Counted from the first letter of the stretch, positions 1 to 9,512 are shown. The stretch is 64,000 nucleotides of DNA from Alphaproteobacteria bacterium (GCA_021775805.1 JAJFHD010000142.1:1-64000); one strand, 5' to 3'. Numbers and translations: made by a program. Notes: generated by a model from the letters alone, not told the origin.

Positions 1-124
1 TCCAACACTGCCAAAGTCTGCTTTCTCCAATCTCTTCATCGTGATGACGCGTCAGATACCGGTGGACCGACGTCTTGCCTCAAGCCTATCGTACGGTTCC
101 AACTGTCAAGAGAGCGCACCCGAG

Positions 125-802
125 ATGACCATAAAGCTATACTCGAAATTCCGAAACTCAGCGGGAGAGCGCGTGCGGATTGCACTGGCTCTTAAGGGCA
201 TTCACTATGAGTACATTCCAGTTGGCACCAACGGGAAGATCAGTTGGGATGACTATCGGGAGTTCAATCCCCAAGGGTTGATGCCAACACTGTCGGTAGG
301 GAATAAATCATTCCCTCAGGCGACAGCAATTTTGGCGTACCTCGAAGAGGCGTATCCGGAACCAGCGCTCTTGCCCGAAGACCCTGTTCTGCGCGCCGAA
401 GCCCGCGCCTTTGCGCAATATATTGCAAGCGAAATGCACGCCATCGATGTCATACGGGTCAGGCGGTTTCTTCACAATCAACTGAAAATCGATCTGGATG
501 GTATTGCCCGGTGGCAAAGCCATTGGTCAGAACATGGGTTCAAGGCTTTGGAAAAAACCCTCGAACGGCGGCAGGTCCGTTGGGAATTTTGTTTCGGAGA
601 AAACCCGGGATGGGCGGATATACACCTGGTCCCCCAGGTGCGAAAAGCCGTTTGGCGTTTTGGCCTGAGTATGCAGGAGTATCCTCTTGTGTTTGAAATA
701 TATCAGCGCTGCATCGACCTACCCGCCTTTGTCGCTGCATCGCCATCACATCAGGCAGACTACGAGGGTGGAGTCAGCGAGCCCGCCCTGAAGCAGTCTT
801 GA
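125..802 (+). CDS. Glutathione S-transferase family protein, maleylacetoacetate isomerase-like
   Basis: About 225 residues, the usual GST length. The N-terminal thioredoxin-like half has the zeta-class pattern: a serine/arginine-rich turn (RNSAGERVRIAL, about residues 10–21), NPQG, and QATAILAYLEE where zeta members normally have QSxAI. The C-terminal helical half ends in a zeta-like ADIHLVPQV stretch and a final AFxxAxPxxQ-like motif. The family includes maleylacetoacetate isomerase of tyrosine catabolism, but the usual SSxxYRVRIAL signature is altered, so the substrate is open. The reading frame extends upstream to 41; the ATG at 125 is preferred because the fold begins there (MTIKLYSK). 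No tyrosine-catabolism genes are adjacent. Confidence 0.8.
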   Translation: MTIKLYSKFRNSAGERVRIALALKGIHYEYIPVGTNGKISWDDYREFNPQGLMPTLSVGNKSFPQATAILAYLEEAYPEPALLPEDPVLRAEARAFAQYIASEMHAIDVIRVRRFLHNQLKIDLDGIARWQSHWSEHGFKALEKTLERRQVRWEFCFGENPGWADIHLVPQVRKAVWRFGLSMQEYPLVFEIYQRCIDLPAFVAASPSHQADYEGGVSEPALKQS

Positions 803-896
803 TCGCTAAGTTGCGCCATTCATGGAGATAAACACTCCCGGTTCTGACGCATCCCGTATATGCTCCTTCTGAACAGTTTGCTTCGGGAACTCTCGG

Positions 897-2640
897 ATGG
901 ATCGCCGTCTTGCCGCCATTCTTGCCGCCGACGTCGTGGGCTACTCCGCTCTGGTTGGCCGCGACGAGGAGGCGACCTTGCGCGCCCTCAAGGGCCATAT
1001 GAGTGCGCTGGAGCCGGTCGTCGGGCTGAACGGCGGGAGGATCGTGAAGACGATGGGAGACGGGTTCCTGGCCGAGTTCACGTCGGTCGTCGACGCGGTG
1101 GTCGCAGCCGAAACCATGCAGCGCCAAATGGCCGAGCGCAACGATGCCCGCGGAGACGCACCGGAACTGGTGTTCCGCATGGGCGTGCACGTAGGCGACA
1201 TCGTAGCCGATGGCACGGACATTCTGGGTGACGGCGTGAACATCGCTGCACGGCTGGAAGGCATCGCAGATCCGGGAGGCATCGTGATCTCGGGTCGGGT
1301 GCACGAGGACGTGGTAGGCAAGGTGCAACTGGCGTTCCGCGATCTCGGTCCACGCGAGCTCAAGAACATCTCGCGGTCCGTGCCTGCCTTTGCCGTGCAG
1401 ATGGCAGGCCCGGCGCCATCGGCCCCAGAGGTCCCGGCGCGCCCAGACAAGCCATCCGTCGCGGTTCTGGCCTTCGATAATCTCTCGTCTGATCCGGAGC
1501 AGGACTACTTTGCCGACGGCATCACAGAGGACATCATCACCGGCCTCAGCCGTGTGCCCTGGATCTTCGTGATCGCCCGGAACTCGTCGTTCTCCTACAA
1601 GGGGTTGTCGGTTGACGTTCGCAGGATCGGGCGCGAGTTGGGCGTGCGCTATATCCTGGAGGGGGTCGATCCGCAAGGCAGGTAACCGCCTTAGGGTCAC
1701 CGGCCAGCTGATTGACGCGGAGACCGGTGCCCATATCTGGGCCGACCGCTATGACGGTGCGCTCGAGGACATCTTCGACTTGCAGGATAAGATCACCGAG
1801 ACAGTCGTCGGCGCCATCGCGCCCGAAATCCGCCAGGCCGAAATCGAGAAGTCGGCACGCAAACGGCCGGAGAACCTTGACGCCTATGATTATTTCCTGC
1901 GCGGGCAGGCAGCGATCAATCAGCTTCAGATCGGAGAAGCCGAACGCTGTCTCAGGGAAGCCGTGCGTCTGGAACCGGACTACACCGCGGCCAAGGCGGT
2001 TCGGGCGTGGTTGCGCACATTGATGTGGTCGAAACACTTTGCACCGAGCGATGAGCATCGAGAGCAGGCGCTGGCGTTGGCTGAAGATGTGGTATCAGAC
2101 CCGAACGCCGACATTGAGGCATTGGCCTATGCGGGGTATGCGCTGGCTTTCCACGGCGACGATTTCGAACGCGGTTTCAGCTTTGTCGAAAGGGCCGTCG
2201 CCGAGTCTCCAAACTGTTTCTCCGCCTGGGGCTCGAGTTGTCTGCTGAATGCGTTTCGGGGCAACAGTGCACGAGCGCTCGAACGCGCTGAGACTGCCCT
2301 GAGGCTCAACCCCCGCGACCAGTTCCACTCCTATCGCGTTCATATGGGGCGGGGCGTCGCCTTTATAGACTTGGAAAACTGGAACGGTGTGATGGAAGTG
2401 GTCGAGGCAACACGGCCTTTTCAGTTCGCCGTCGGAACCTTCATACGCTACGAAATCGCCGCACAGTATATGCTCGGGTACCATGACCGAGTCCGTGAAA
2501 TCGCCAGCCAGCACAATGCACTGCATCCCGGTTACTCGATGAGTTTCTACCGAAAGGTGCTTGGGGCGATGACCGGATTGCGTTCGGGCATCTATGACAA
2601 AATACTCGAGCCATTGAAGGCGGCGGGAATACCCGAATAA
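897..2640 (+). pseudogene. Frameshifted class III adenylate/guanylate cyclase with TolB-like and TPR regions
   Basis: One coding region read in two frames. Frame one (897–1685) gives a class III cyclase catalytic domain (about residues 1–165) with the first metal aspartate in ILAADVVGYS, a second in MGDGFL, and the NIAARLEG segment, followed by the start of a TolB-like domain (PSVAVLAFDN). It then hits TAA at 1683. The other frame continues exactly where the family should (GSIRKAGNRLRVTGQLID, ADRYDG) and runs through TPR-like helices to 2640. A run of five G at 1661–1665 has one base too many; removing it gives a single 580-residue protein. The intact protein would make a cyclic nucleotide. 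The lesion is either a real inactivating mutation or a homopolymer sequencing error. Confidence 0.82.
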
Positions 2641-2713
2641 CTTCATATGACGATATGGGGGCGGCGAACAACCCAGTGGACATCGCAGTCTGTAATATTC
2701 CCAACAACATGCT

Positions 2714-2738
2714 CCCCCAATCTGTGTCCGACAGGGGG
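2714..2738. terminator. Hairpin after the cyclase/TPR gene
   Basis: CCCCC at 2714–2718 can pair with GGGGG at 2734–2738, with an inner CTGT/ACAG stem and a short bulge. It lies about 75 bases past the cyclase stop and 100 bases before dddP. No clear T-run follows, so termination is only a guess; it may instead be structure in the dddP leader. Confidence 0.25.
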
Positions 2739-2836
2739 TGTGAATAAAAGGACTCATCATCTCTTGCGGGTTCTGATAGAGGGGAATATGCGGAAGTTTG
2801 TTTTCCATATTGCCCTCCCAATCAGAGACGACGCCC

Positions 2837-4174
2837 ATGACCGACTCCAGCTTCTCGATCACCAACCCGAAAGTCGATCCGACGCGCAGACCAGTGACCG
2901 CTGTGAAATGGGACGGTTCGCCCGATGACAACGACCGGGTGGAAATCGGGCCGACGGATCTGGCCTTTGCAGAGTGGGAGGCAAAAGGAATTACGCCACC
3001 TGACCTCGACCGCATGCGCCAGACCAGACTTGACCGGCTTTGTGCCGAACTCAAGAAGCGCGACTACGCCGGGGCCTTGCTGTTTGATCCTCTCAACATC
3101 CGCTACGCCACCGACTCCTCCAACATGCAGCTCTGGACGGCCCACAACCCCGCACGGGCGGCTTTTGTCTCGGCAGACGGATACATGGTGCTGTGGGACT
3201 TTCACGGTTGCGATCACATGTCGTCCTACCTGCCTTTGATCCGGGAGGTCCGTCACGGTGCTGGCTTCTTCTACTTCTCATCCGGCGATGCCGAAGACAA
3301 AATGGCAGAAAGCTTCTGCCGCGATGTCGATGGCCTGATGAAGCAGCATTCCGGCGGCAACCGTCGGCTGGCGGTCGATAAAATCGAGGTTCATGGCTCC
3401 CATTGGCTCGGCAAACTTGGCATTGAGATCAAGAGCGGTCAGGAGGTCTGCGAACACGCCCGGCTGGTCAAGGGCGTCGATGAACTCAATGCCATGCGTT
3501 GCGCCATGGTAACGACCGAAATTGCGGTTGAGGCCATGCGCACGGAAATTTGTCCCGGGATTGCCGAGGTTGAGTTGTGGTCGGTCCTGCACGCCGAAAA
3601 CATAAAGCGCGGTGGGGAGTGGATCGAAACCAGAATCCTCAGTTCAGGTCCCCGGACGAACCCGTGGATGCAGGAGGCCGGCCCGCGCAAGATCCAGGAC
3701 GGCGATCTGGTCGCCCTCGACACCGATCTGGTCGGCCCCTATGGCATGTGCGCCGACATCTCACGCACCTGGTATTGCGGCGAAGGCCAGCCGACCAACG
3801 AGCAGCGCCATCTGCATGGGGTCGCCCACGACCACATCATGACCAACATGGAATTGCTGAAACCAGGCGTCAGTTTTCGCGAGTTGACGGAAAAGGGGAA
3901 AAGACTGCCTGAGGAATTCATTGCCCAACGCTACGGCGTCATGATGCACGGTGTCGGTCTGTGTGATGAATTTCCGGCAATCTACTACCCGGAAGACTAC
4001 ATCGAAGGTGCATTCGACTACGTGCTGGAGCCCGGCATGACCTTGTGTGTCGAGGCCTATATCGGTGCGGTCGGTGGCCGCCATGGCGTCAAGCTGGAGG
4101 ATCAGGTGATTGTCACGGAGACCGGCTTCGAGAACATCACGCACTGTCCATTTGACGACAAACTTCACGGCTGA
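2837..4174 (+). CDS. dddP: DMSP lyase DddP (M24 metallopeptidase fold)
   Basis: 445 residues, the length of characterised DddP proteins. DddP cleaves dimethylsulfoniopropionate to dimethyl sulfide and acrylate with an iron-dependent M24 peptidase fold. The ligands known from Roseobacter-group DddP fall at identical positions here with no offset: D295 and D297 (LDTDLVG), D307 (CADISRTW), H371 and the catalytic D377 (MHGVGLCDE), E406 (LCVEAY) and E421 (KLEDQV). Long stretches resemble Roseovarius/Ruegeria DddP from memory, such as IEIGPT-like, DPLNIRYATDS, NMQLW, HAENIKRGGEWIETR and SGPRTNPW. The start at 2837 (MTDSSFSITN) matches the family N-terminus; an upstream in-frame ATG at 2798 is possible. 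No DMSP transporter, regulator or acrylate-handling gene is adjacent. Confidence 0.94.
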   Translation: MTDSSFSITNPKVDPTRRPVTAVKWDGSPDDNDRVEIGPTDLAFAEWEAKGITPPDLDRMRQTRLDRLCAELKKRDYAGALLFDPLNIRYATDSSNMQLWTAHNPARAAFVSADGYMVLWDFHGCDHMSSYLPLIREVRHGAGFFYFSSGDAEDKMAESFCRDVDGLMKQHSGGNRRLAVDKIEVHGSHWLGKLGIEIKSGQEVCEHARLVKGVDELNAMRCAMVTTEIAVEAMRTEICPGIAEVELWSVLHAENIKRGGEWIETRILSSGPRTNPWMQEAGPRKIQDGDLVALDTDLVGPYGMCADISRTWYCGEGQPTNEQRHLHGVAHDHIMTNMELLKPGVSFRELTEKGKRLPEEFIAQRYGVMMHGVGLCDEFPAIYYPEDYIEGAFDYVLEPGMTLCVEAYIGAVGGRHGVKLEDQVIVTETGFENITHCPFDDKLHG

Positions 4175-4222
4175 GCAGCACGCGGTGGCACATGCCCACC
4201 TGGCAGCCCCGTTCTGGAACGA

Positions 4223-4251
4223 CCCCGGCTCGCCCTGACGGGCGTCCGGGG
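4223..4251. repeat. GC-rich palindrome between dddP and queF
   Basis: CCCCGG (4223–4228) pairs with CCGGGG (4246–4251), and inside it CGCCC (4231–4235) pairs with GGGCG (4240–4244), leaving a four-base loop. It lies between the convergent ends of dddP and queF, in a 294-base gap where I see no gene. It could serve as a bidirectional terminator, although no T-tract follows on either strand, or it could be a REP-like element of the CCCCGGA…CCGGGG kind common in alphaproteobacteria. Confidence 0.45.
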
Positions 4252-4468
4252 AACGAAGGCGGTGATCATGGATCGGGTCGGTCGTTTCCCGGGCGCGATG
4301 CAGCACGCCAGTGCTGCTTCGCAGAACCGGGACCGCACCGATCTCAGCGGTCAGTGTTTGGAACGGTGCCCTTGGACCGTATCTGGTCTTTATTGAATCA
4401 TTTGAGCGAGATTTCGCGACCGCTGGACAGCGTTGCAGTCTGCTTGTGGCCAAGCACAGCGCCGGCGG

Positions 4469-4930
4469 CTATCCGCGTCCGCGATAGGACGGCACACCTT
4501 GGTCCGGAATCCAGACCTCAGCGGGCTGCGGTCCGCTTTGCCAGAAGACATCGATCGGAATGCCGCCGCGCGGATACCAGTAGCCGCCAATCCGGAGCCA
4601 GCGCGGGTCGAGCAGGCCGACCAGGCGTTTGCCTATGGCTACAGTGCAATCTTCGTGGAAAGCGCCATGGTTCCGGAACGCGCCCAGATACATCTTGAGT
4701 GATTTGGATTCCACGAGCCAGTCACCGGGAACATAGTCGATCATGAGATGAGCGAAATCCGGCTGACCGGTAACCGGGCACAGTGAGGTGAACTCCGGGC
4801 AGGTAAACCGCGTCACATAACTGGTGTCGGCATGAGGATTGGGAACCCGGTCGAGAACAGCCTCATCAGGATTGTCCGGCGCATCGCCTGGTTGCCCCAG
4901 ATGGGTCAGGTTTGTTGTATCCACGGTCAT
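4469..4930 (-). CDS. queF: NADPH-dependent 7-cyano-7-deazaguanine reductase QueF
   Basis: 153 residues, the short (unimodular) QueF type. It reduces preQ0 to preQ1, the last free-base step before queuosine is built into tRNA. The nucleophilic cysteine is in TSLCPVTGQPD (C51) with the proton-donor aspartate at D58, and the NADPH/substrate motif ESKSLKMYLGAFRNHG follows. A longer frame starts at 4975, but the ATG at 4930 (MTVDTTNLTH) fits the family. It is convergent with dddP and divergent from eno. No other queuosine gene is in the window. Confidence 0.95.
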   Translation of the reverse strand: MTVDTTNLTHLGQPGDAPDNPDEAVLDRVPNPHADTSYVTRFTCPEFTSLCPVTGQPDFAHLMIDYVPGDWLVESKSLKMYLGAFRNHGAFHEDCTVAIGKRLVGLLDPRWLRIGGYWYPRGGIPIDVFWQSGPQPAEVWIPDQGVPSYRGRG

Positions 4931-5149
4931 CCCAGAAATGCCCTGTAATTTGATCTGCACATTTGCCGGCAACACCTAGTCTCTTCATGGCATTCGCGCA
5001 ACCTGAGACTTGGTTCTGGGGGCAAGGGAAATGGTGCGACACCGGCTACGGGATTGAACCCTTTCGTTCTCCAGCCAGTGACGTTAAAACTCTGGCCAAC
5101 CGAACGCCCAGACCAATCGACGCTTCAATTCCCACCCAGAGGAAATCGA

Positions 5150-6424
5150 ATGACCGCCATTATCGACATCACCGCACGTGAAATTCTGGACAGCCGGGGC
5201 AATCCCACAGTTGAGGTGGATGTCCTTCTGGAAGACGGCTCTTTTGGTCGGGCAGCCGTACCGTCAGGTGCGTCGACAGGTGCCCATGAAGCCGTCGAAT
5301 TGCGCGATGGCGGTCCCCGGTATCTAGGCAAGGGCGTTCAGAAAGCGGTTGCTGCCATCCACGGTGAAATTCTGGAAGCCGTCGGCGGCATGGATGCCGA
5401 GGACCAGGTTCTGGTCGACCGCACCCTGATCTCGGTAGACGGCACACCGAACAAGTCCAGATGCGGCGCCAATGCCATCCTCGACGTGTCCCTGGCCGTA
5501 GCCAAGGCGGCAGCCGATGCGACCGGACTGCCGCTCTATCGGTACGTCGGTGGCGCAGGCGCTTGCGTACTACCTGTCCCCATGATGAATATCGTCAATG
5601 GCGGCGCTCACGCCGACAATCCCATCGACATTCAGGAATTCATGGTCATGCCGGTGGCCGCGACATCCATGGCCGAAGCGGTACGCACGGGTGCGGAAAT
5701 CTTCCACACTCTCAGAAACCGGCTCAAGGATGCCGGCCACAACACCAATGTCGGCGACGAGGGCGGTTTTGCACCCAACCTTGCATCGACCGATGATGCG
5801 CTCGGCTTCATCATGAAGGCCATCGAAACAGCCGGCTATCAGCCGGGTGAGGACGTGATGCTGGCGCTCGATTCCGCATCCACCGAGTTCTTCAAGGATG
5901 GCAAGTATGCCCTCGATGGTGAAGGCCGTGTGCTCTCGAGCGATGAACTGGTCGCCTATTACGAAGATCTGGTCGCGCGCTATCCCATCATTTCGATTGA
6001 GGACGGGATGGCCGAAGACGACTGGCAGGGCTGGAAAGCCCTGACCGAAGCGATTGGCGACCGCGTGCAACTGGTCGGCGACGATCTGTTCGTCACCAAT
6101 ACCGAGCGTTTGTCTCACGGGATTTCACAAGGTGTTGCGAATTCGATCCTGGTCAAGGTCAACCAGATCGGATCTTTGACCGAAACTCTGGAGGCCGTGC
6201 GAATGGCCCATAAGGCGGCCTACACGGTTGTCATGTCTCACAGGTCGGGCGAAACCGAAGACGCCACCATCGCGGATCTGGCGGTGGCCACCAATTGCGG
6301 GCAGATCAAGACAGGGTCTCTGGCACGGTCGGACCGGTTGGCCAAATACAACCAGCTGATGCGCATTGAACAGGAACTTGGACCGGCCGGTGAATATGCC
6401 GGACAGTCCGTATTGAGAAACTGA
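5150..6424 (+). CDS. eno: Enolase (phosphopyruvate hydratase)
   Basis: 424 residues, standard length. It interconverts 2-phosphoglycerate and phosphoenolpyruvate in glycolysis. Visible signatures are REILDSRGNPTVEVDV at the N-terminus, GDEGGFAP, the magnesium ligands in ALDSAS and SIEDGM, VGDDLFVTN, the catalytic lysine in LVKVNQIG, and SHRSGETED. The ATG at 5150 has AGAGGA upstream; in-frame codons back to 5054 are not family sequence. Its place upstream of ftsB and the PDH operon is the usual alphaproteobacterial order. Confidence 0.98.
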   Translation: MTAIIDITAREILDSRGNPTVEVDVLLEDGSFGRAAVPSGASTGAHEAVELRDGGPRYLGKGVQKAVAAIHGEILEAVGGMDAEDQVLVDRTLISVDGTPNKSRCGANAILDVSLAVAKAAADATGLPLYRYVGGAGACVLPVPMMNIVNGGAHADNPIDIQEFMVMPVAATSMAEAVRTGAEIFHTLRNRLKDAGHNTNVGDEGGFAPNLASTDDALGFIMKAIETAGYQPGEDVMLALDSASTEFFKDGKYALDGEGRVLSSDELVAYYEDLVARYPIISIEDGMAEDDWQGWKALTEAIGDRVQLVGDDLFVTNTERLSHGISQGVANSILVKVNQIGSLTETLEAVRMAHKAAYTVVMSHRSGETEDATIADLAVATNCGQIKTGSLARSDRLAKYNQLMRIEQELGPAGEYAGQSVLRN

Positions 6425-6581
6425 TCTTATTGGACGACGATGTAGGTTCAAATCCCTGTAAACCCTGCAACATGGAAATCTGCACGCAATCCTGATTTGT
6501 AAATGTTTTGGCAACGCAATTGACCGAGACTGACGTTATGAAAGGTTTTGTTAAGCCTGCCAAATCCGGATTGCTGGTCCA

Positions 6582-6893
6582 ATGATATCGCGCGCCTTCA
6601 AGCTTAGAAATCTCTTGATCCCCGTGTCTTGCGTCGGGGTGATGGCGTATTTTGCCTATCATGCCGTCCACGGCGACCACGGTTTGTATGCTGCCTGGAC
6701 CCTGAATGAAGAGGTCGGCCGGTTGAAACGCGAGCAAGCGGGAATGATAGAGGTTCGCAAACAACTGGAACACAAGGTCTCCCTGATGCGCCCTGAAAGC
6801 CTCGATCCGGACACGCTCGATGAACAGGCGCGGACGACGCTGAACATGGCGCATCCCAACGACATCACCATAATCCGGAAATCGCAATTTTAG
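6582..6893 (+). CDS. ftsB: Septum formation initiator FtsB/DivIC family protein
   Basis: 103 residues: a short cytoplasmic start, one membrane helix (about residues 10–27), then a periplasmic coiled coil (NEEVGRLKREQ…QLEHKVSLM) and a small C-terminal tail. FtsB joins FtsL and FtsQ in the divisome. Family assignment rests on this architecture, the LDPDTLDEQAR motif, and the conserved position between eno and pdhA in alphaproteobacteria. Confidence 0.87.
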   Translation: MISRAFKLRNLLIPVSCVGVMAYFAYHAVHGDHGLYAAWTLNEEVGRLKREQAGMIEVRKQLEHKVSLMRPESLDPDTLDEQARTTLNMAHPNDITIIRKSQF

Positions 6894-6943
6894 GTCAGTG
6901 TCGCTTACTTAAAAATCAACCAAATTCCAGTTAAGACTAAAAC

Positions 6944-6976
6944 TTGCATATAAAACAATCGGTTGTGAATAAACCG
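6944..6976 (+). promoter_or_regulatory. Possible pdh promoter and small dyad
   Basis: In the AT-rich 160-base gap before pdhA, TTGCAT (6944–6949) is followed 17 bases later by GAATAA (6967–6972), a weak sigma70-like pair. A dyad CGGTT (6960–6964) / AACCG (6972–6976) overlaps it and could be an operator. This is pattern matching only. Confidence 0.22.
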
Positions 6977-7053
6977 TCATTGTGTATGCACTGGTTCTTT
7001 GGTGCGTTATGCAGTATGCTCTCGCGATAATAAGGTCGCAGGGAGGATACTTT

Positions 7054-8106
7054 ATGGCCGCTGCCAGGCAAACCACACCCAAGTCCAAGACCGCCGCAAA
7101 ACGAAAACCCGCCAAATCCACATCCACGACGAAATTCAATTTCAGTCCCGAGCAGGACCTGGAAGCCTATCGGGAAATGTTGCTGATACGCCGGTTTGAG
7201 GAAAAGGCCGGCCAAATGTACGGCATGGGATTGATCGGCGGGTTCTGTCATCTTTACATCGGACAGGAAGCCGTCGTGGTCGGTATGCAGGCAGCAATCG
7301 GCGAGGGCGATCAGCTCATCACGTCTTATCGTGACCATGGACATATGCTTGCCGCCGGCATGGACGCCAAGGGTGTCATGGCGGAACTGACGGGTCGCCG
7401 AAACGGTTATTCGAAGGGCAAGGGCGGCTCCATGCACATGTTCAGCCGGGAGAAGAATTTCTTCGGAGGACACGGCATTGTCGGTGCCCAGGTGCCTCTG
7501 GGGACCGGACTTGCCTTTTCGAACAAGTACCGTGGCAACGACCGGGTGTGCCTGACCTATTTCGGCGATGGTGCCGTCAATCAGGGACAGGTCTACGAGA
7601 GCTTCAACATGGCACGGCTGTGGCATCTGCCGGTCGTCTATGTGATCGAGAACAACAAATATGCCATGGGCACGAGCATAGAGCGGTCATCCGCGCAGGT
7701 TGATCTTTCACAGCGCGGCGCCAGTTTCATGATCCCAGGCGAAAAAGTCGACGGCATGGATGTCCGCGCCGTCAAGGAGGCCGGTGATCGGGCGGTGGCG
7801 CTCTGCCGCGCAGGCGAGGGGCCATACATTCTGGAAATGCTAACCTATCGGTATCGCGGGCATTCCATGTCGGACCCGGCCAAGTACCGGTCAAAGGAAG
7901 AGGTCCAGAAAATGCGGGCCGAACACGATCCTATCGAGCAGGTTCGTCAGCGTCTGATGGACCAGGGCGCATCCGACGAAGCGAGCCTCAAGGAGATTGA
8001 CAAGGACGTGCGCGCGCTGGTGGCCGAGGCGGCCGAATTCGCGCAGCAGGACCCCGAACCGGATGCATCGGAACTTTACACCGACATCCTTGTAGAATCC
8101 GCGTGA
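7054..8106 (+). CDS. pdhA: Pyruvate dehydrogenase E1 component, alpha subunit
   Basis: 350 residues. With PdhB it forms the thiamine-diphosphate E1 enzyme that decarboxylates pyruvate and acetylates the lipoyl groups of PDH. An Ala/Lys-rich leader of about 30 residues precedes the conserved domain. Seen are MLLIRRFEEK, GGFCHLYIGQEA, KGKGGSMHMF, GGHGIVGAQ, and the ThDP motif GDGAVNQG…ENNKYAMGT. The ATG at 7054 is chosen for its strong GGGAGGA ribosome-binding site at 7041–7047; a frame to 6982 exists but lacks one. First gene of pdhA–pdhB–pdhC–lpd. Confidence 0.97.
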   Translation: MAAARQTTPKSKTAAKRKPAKSTSTTKFNFSPEQDLEAYREMLLIRRFEEKAGQMYGMGLIGGFCHLYIGQEAVVVGMQAAIGEGDQLITSYRDHGHMLAAGMDAKGVMAELTGRRNGYSKGKGGSMHMFSREKNFFGGHGIVGAQVPLGTGLAFSNKYRGNDRVCLTYFGDGAVNQGQVYESFNMARLWHLPVVYVIENNKYAMGTSIERSSAQVDLSQRGASFMIPGEKVDGMDVRAVKEAGDRAVALCRAGEGPYILEMLTYRYRGHSMSDPAKYRSKEEVQKMRAEHDPIEQVRQRLMDQGASDEASLKEIDKDVRALVAEAAEFAQQDPEPDASELYTDILVESA

Positions 8107-8119
8107 GGGGAACCGATCA

Positions 8120-9496
8120 ATGACAGTAGAAATTCTCATGCCGGCCCTTTCCCCCACCATGGAAGAGGGCACGTTGGCCAAATGGCTCGTCAAGGAAGGC
8201 GATGATATCACTTCCGGCGATGTGATAGCCGAAATCGAAACCGACAAGGCGACCATGGAAGTCGAAGCCATCGACGAGGGCAAGATCGGCCGCATCCTTG
8301 TGTCGGAAGGCACCGAAGGCGTGAAAGTCAACACGCCGATCGCTATTGTTCTCGATGACGGCGAAGACGCCTCGTCCATCGACGCGGCGCCTACCGCAGC
8401 CCCTGAGCCGGCTCCGGCAGACCCTGTGGCCGCACCCGCTCCTGCCGCCGAAGCACCAACCCAACCGGCGGCAGCCGTCGCTGTCCCTGATCCTTCCATT
8501 CCCGATGGCACGACACTGGTGCCGACGACGGTACGCGAAGCCCTGCGCGACGCCATGGCGGAGGAAATGCGCCTTGACGAGACGGTGTTCGTCATGGGCG
8601 AGGAAGTGGCCGAGTATCAGGGTGCCTACAAGATCACCCAAGGTCTGCTCGACGAGTTCGGTCCTCGAAGGGTCGTCGACACGCCGATCACCGAACATGG
8701 TTTTGCCGGTCTCGGTGTGGGAGCGTCTTTCGGTGGACTGAAACCGATCGTCGAGTTCATGACCTTCAATTTTGCCATGCAGGCCATCGACCACATCATC
8801 AATTCAGCCGCCAAGACGCTTTACATGTCCGGTGGCCAGATGGGCAGTTCTATCGTGTTTCGTGGGCCCAATGGTGCCGCCGCGCGGGTCGGTGCACAGC
8901 ACAGCCAGGACTATTCGTCCTGGTATGCCCATGTTCCGGGCTTGAAGGTCATCGCACCGTACACGGCAGCCGATGCCAAGGGGTTGCTCAAGGCAGCGAT
9001 CAAGGACCCCAACCCGGTCATCTTCCTCGAAAACGAAATGCTGTACGGCCACACCTTCGATGTGCCGGATCTCGACGACTATGTCCTGCCGATCGGTGTA
9101 GCGCGGGTTGCTCGACAGGGCGCCGACGTCACGATTGTCGCGTTCAGCAACGGCATGACCTACGCGCTTGCGGCTGCCGAACAACTGGCATCGGAGGGAA
9201 TCGAGGCCGAAGTCATTGACCTGCGCACCATCAAACCGATGGATCACGCAACCATCATTGCCTCGGTCAAGAAAACCGGCCGGCTGGTGACGGTCGAGGA
9301 AGGCTGGAGCATCTGCGGTGTTGGATCGGAGATTTCCGCCATCATCATGGAACAGGCTTTCGACTATCTCGATGCACCGGTTACCCGGGTTTCCGGCAAG
9401 GACGTGCCCATGCCCTATGCCGCCAATCTGGAAAAGCTGGCATTGCCGAGTACGGCCGATGTTGTCGCTGCCGCAAAAGCCGTTTGTTACGCCTAA
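8120..9496 (+). CDS. pdhB: Pyruvate dehydrogenase E1 component, beta subunit with N-terminal lipoyl domain
   Basis: 458 residues, longer than the usual ~330 because it begins with a lipoyl domain (about 1–78) whose modified lysine is in EIETDKATMEVE. An Ala/Pro-rich linker (about 85–130) joins it to a normal E1-beta: TVREALRDAMAEEM, GEEVAEYQGAYK, DTPITEHGFAG, and a C-terminal transketolase domain. This fusion is known in alphaproteobacteria. It starts 13 bases after pdhA and is followed 16 bases later by pdhC. Confidence 0.97.
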   Translation: MTVEILMPALSPTMEEGTLAKWLVKEGDDITSGDVIAEIETDKATMEVEAIDEGKIGRILVSEGTEGVKVNTPIAIVLDDGEDASSIDAAPTAAPEPAPADPVAAPAPAAEAPTQPAAAVAVPDPSIPDGTTLVPTTVREALRDAMAEEMRLDETVFVMGEEVAEYQGAYKITQGLLDEFGPRRVVDTPITEHGFAGLGVGASFGGLKPIVEFMTFNFAMQAIDHIINSAAKTLYMSGGQMGSSIVFRGPNGAAARVGAQHSQDYSSWYAHVPGLKVIAPYTAADAKGLLKAAIKDPNPVIFLENEMLYGHTFDVPDLDDYVLPIGVARVARQGADVTIVAFSNGMTYALAAAEQLASEGIEAEVIDLRTIKPMDHATIIASVKKTGRLVTVEEGWSICGVGSEISAIIMEQAFDYLDAPVTRVSGKDVPMPYAANLEKLALPSTADVVAAAKAVCYA

Positions 9497-9512
9497 CTTC
9501 CGAGGGAACGCT

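Noticed and set aside
774..1700. 308-codon minus-strand frame opposite the cyclase gene
   Set aside because: Antisense frame created by GC-rich codon use; His/Arg-rich with no domain, while the plus strand encodes a recognisable cyclase.
4192..4698. 168-codon plus-strand frame over the dddP–queF gap and queF
   Set aside because: Low-complexity Arg/Pro/Gly translation, antisense to the clear queF gene.
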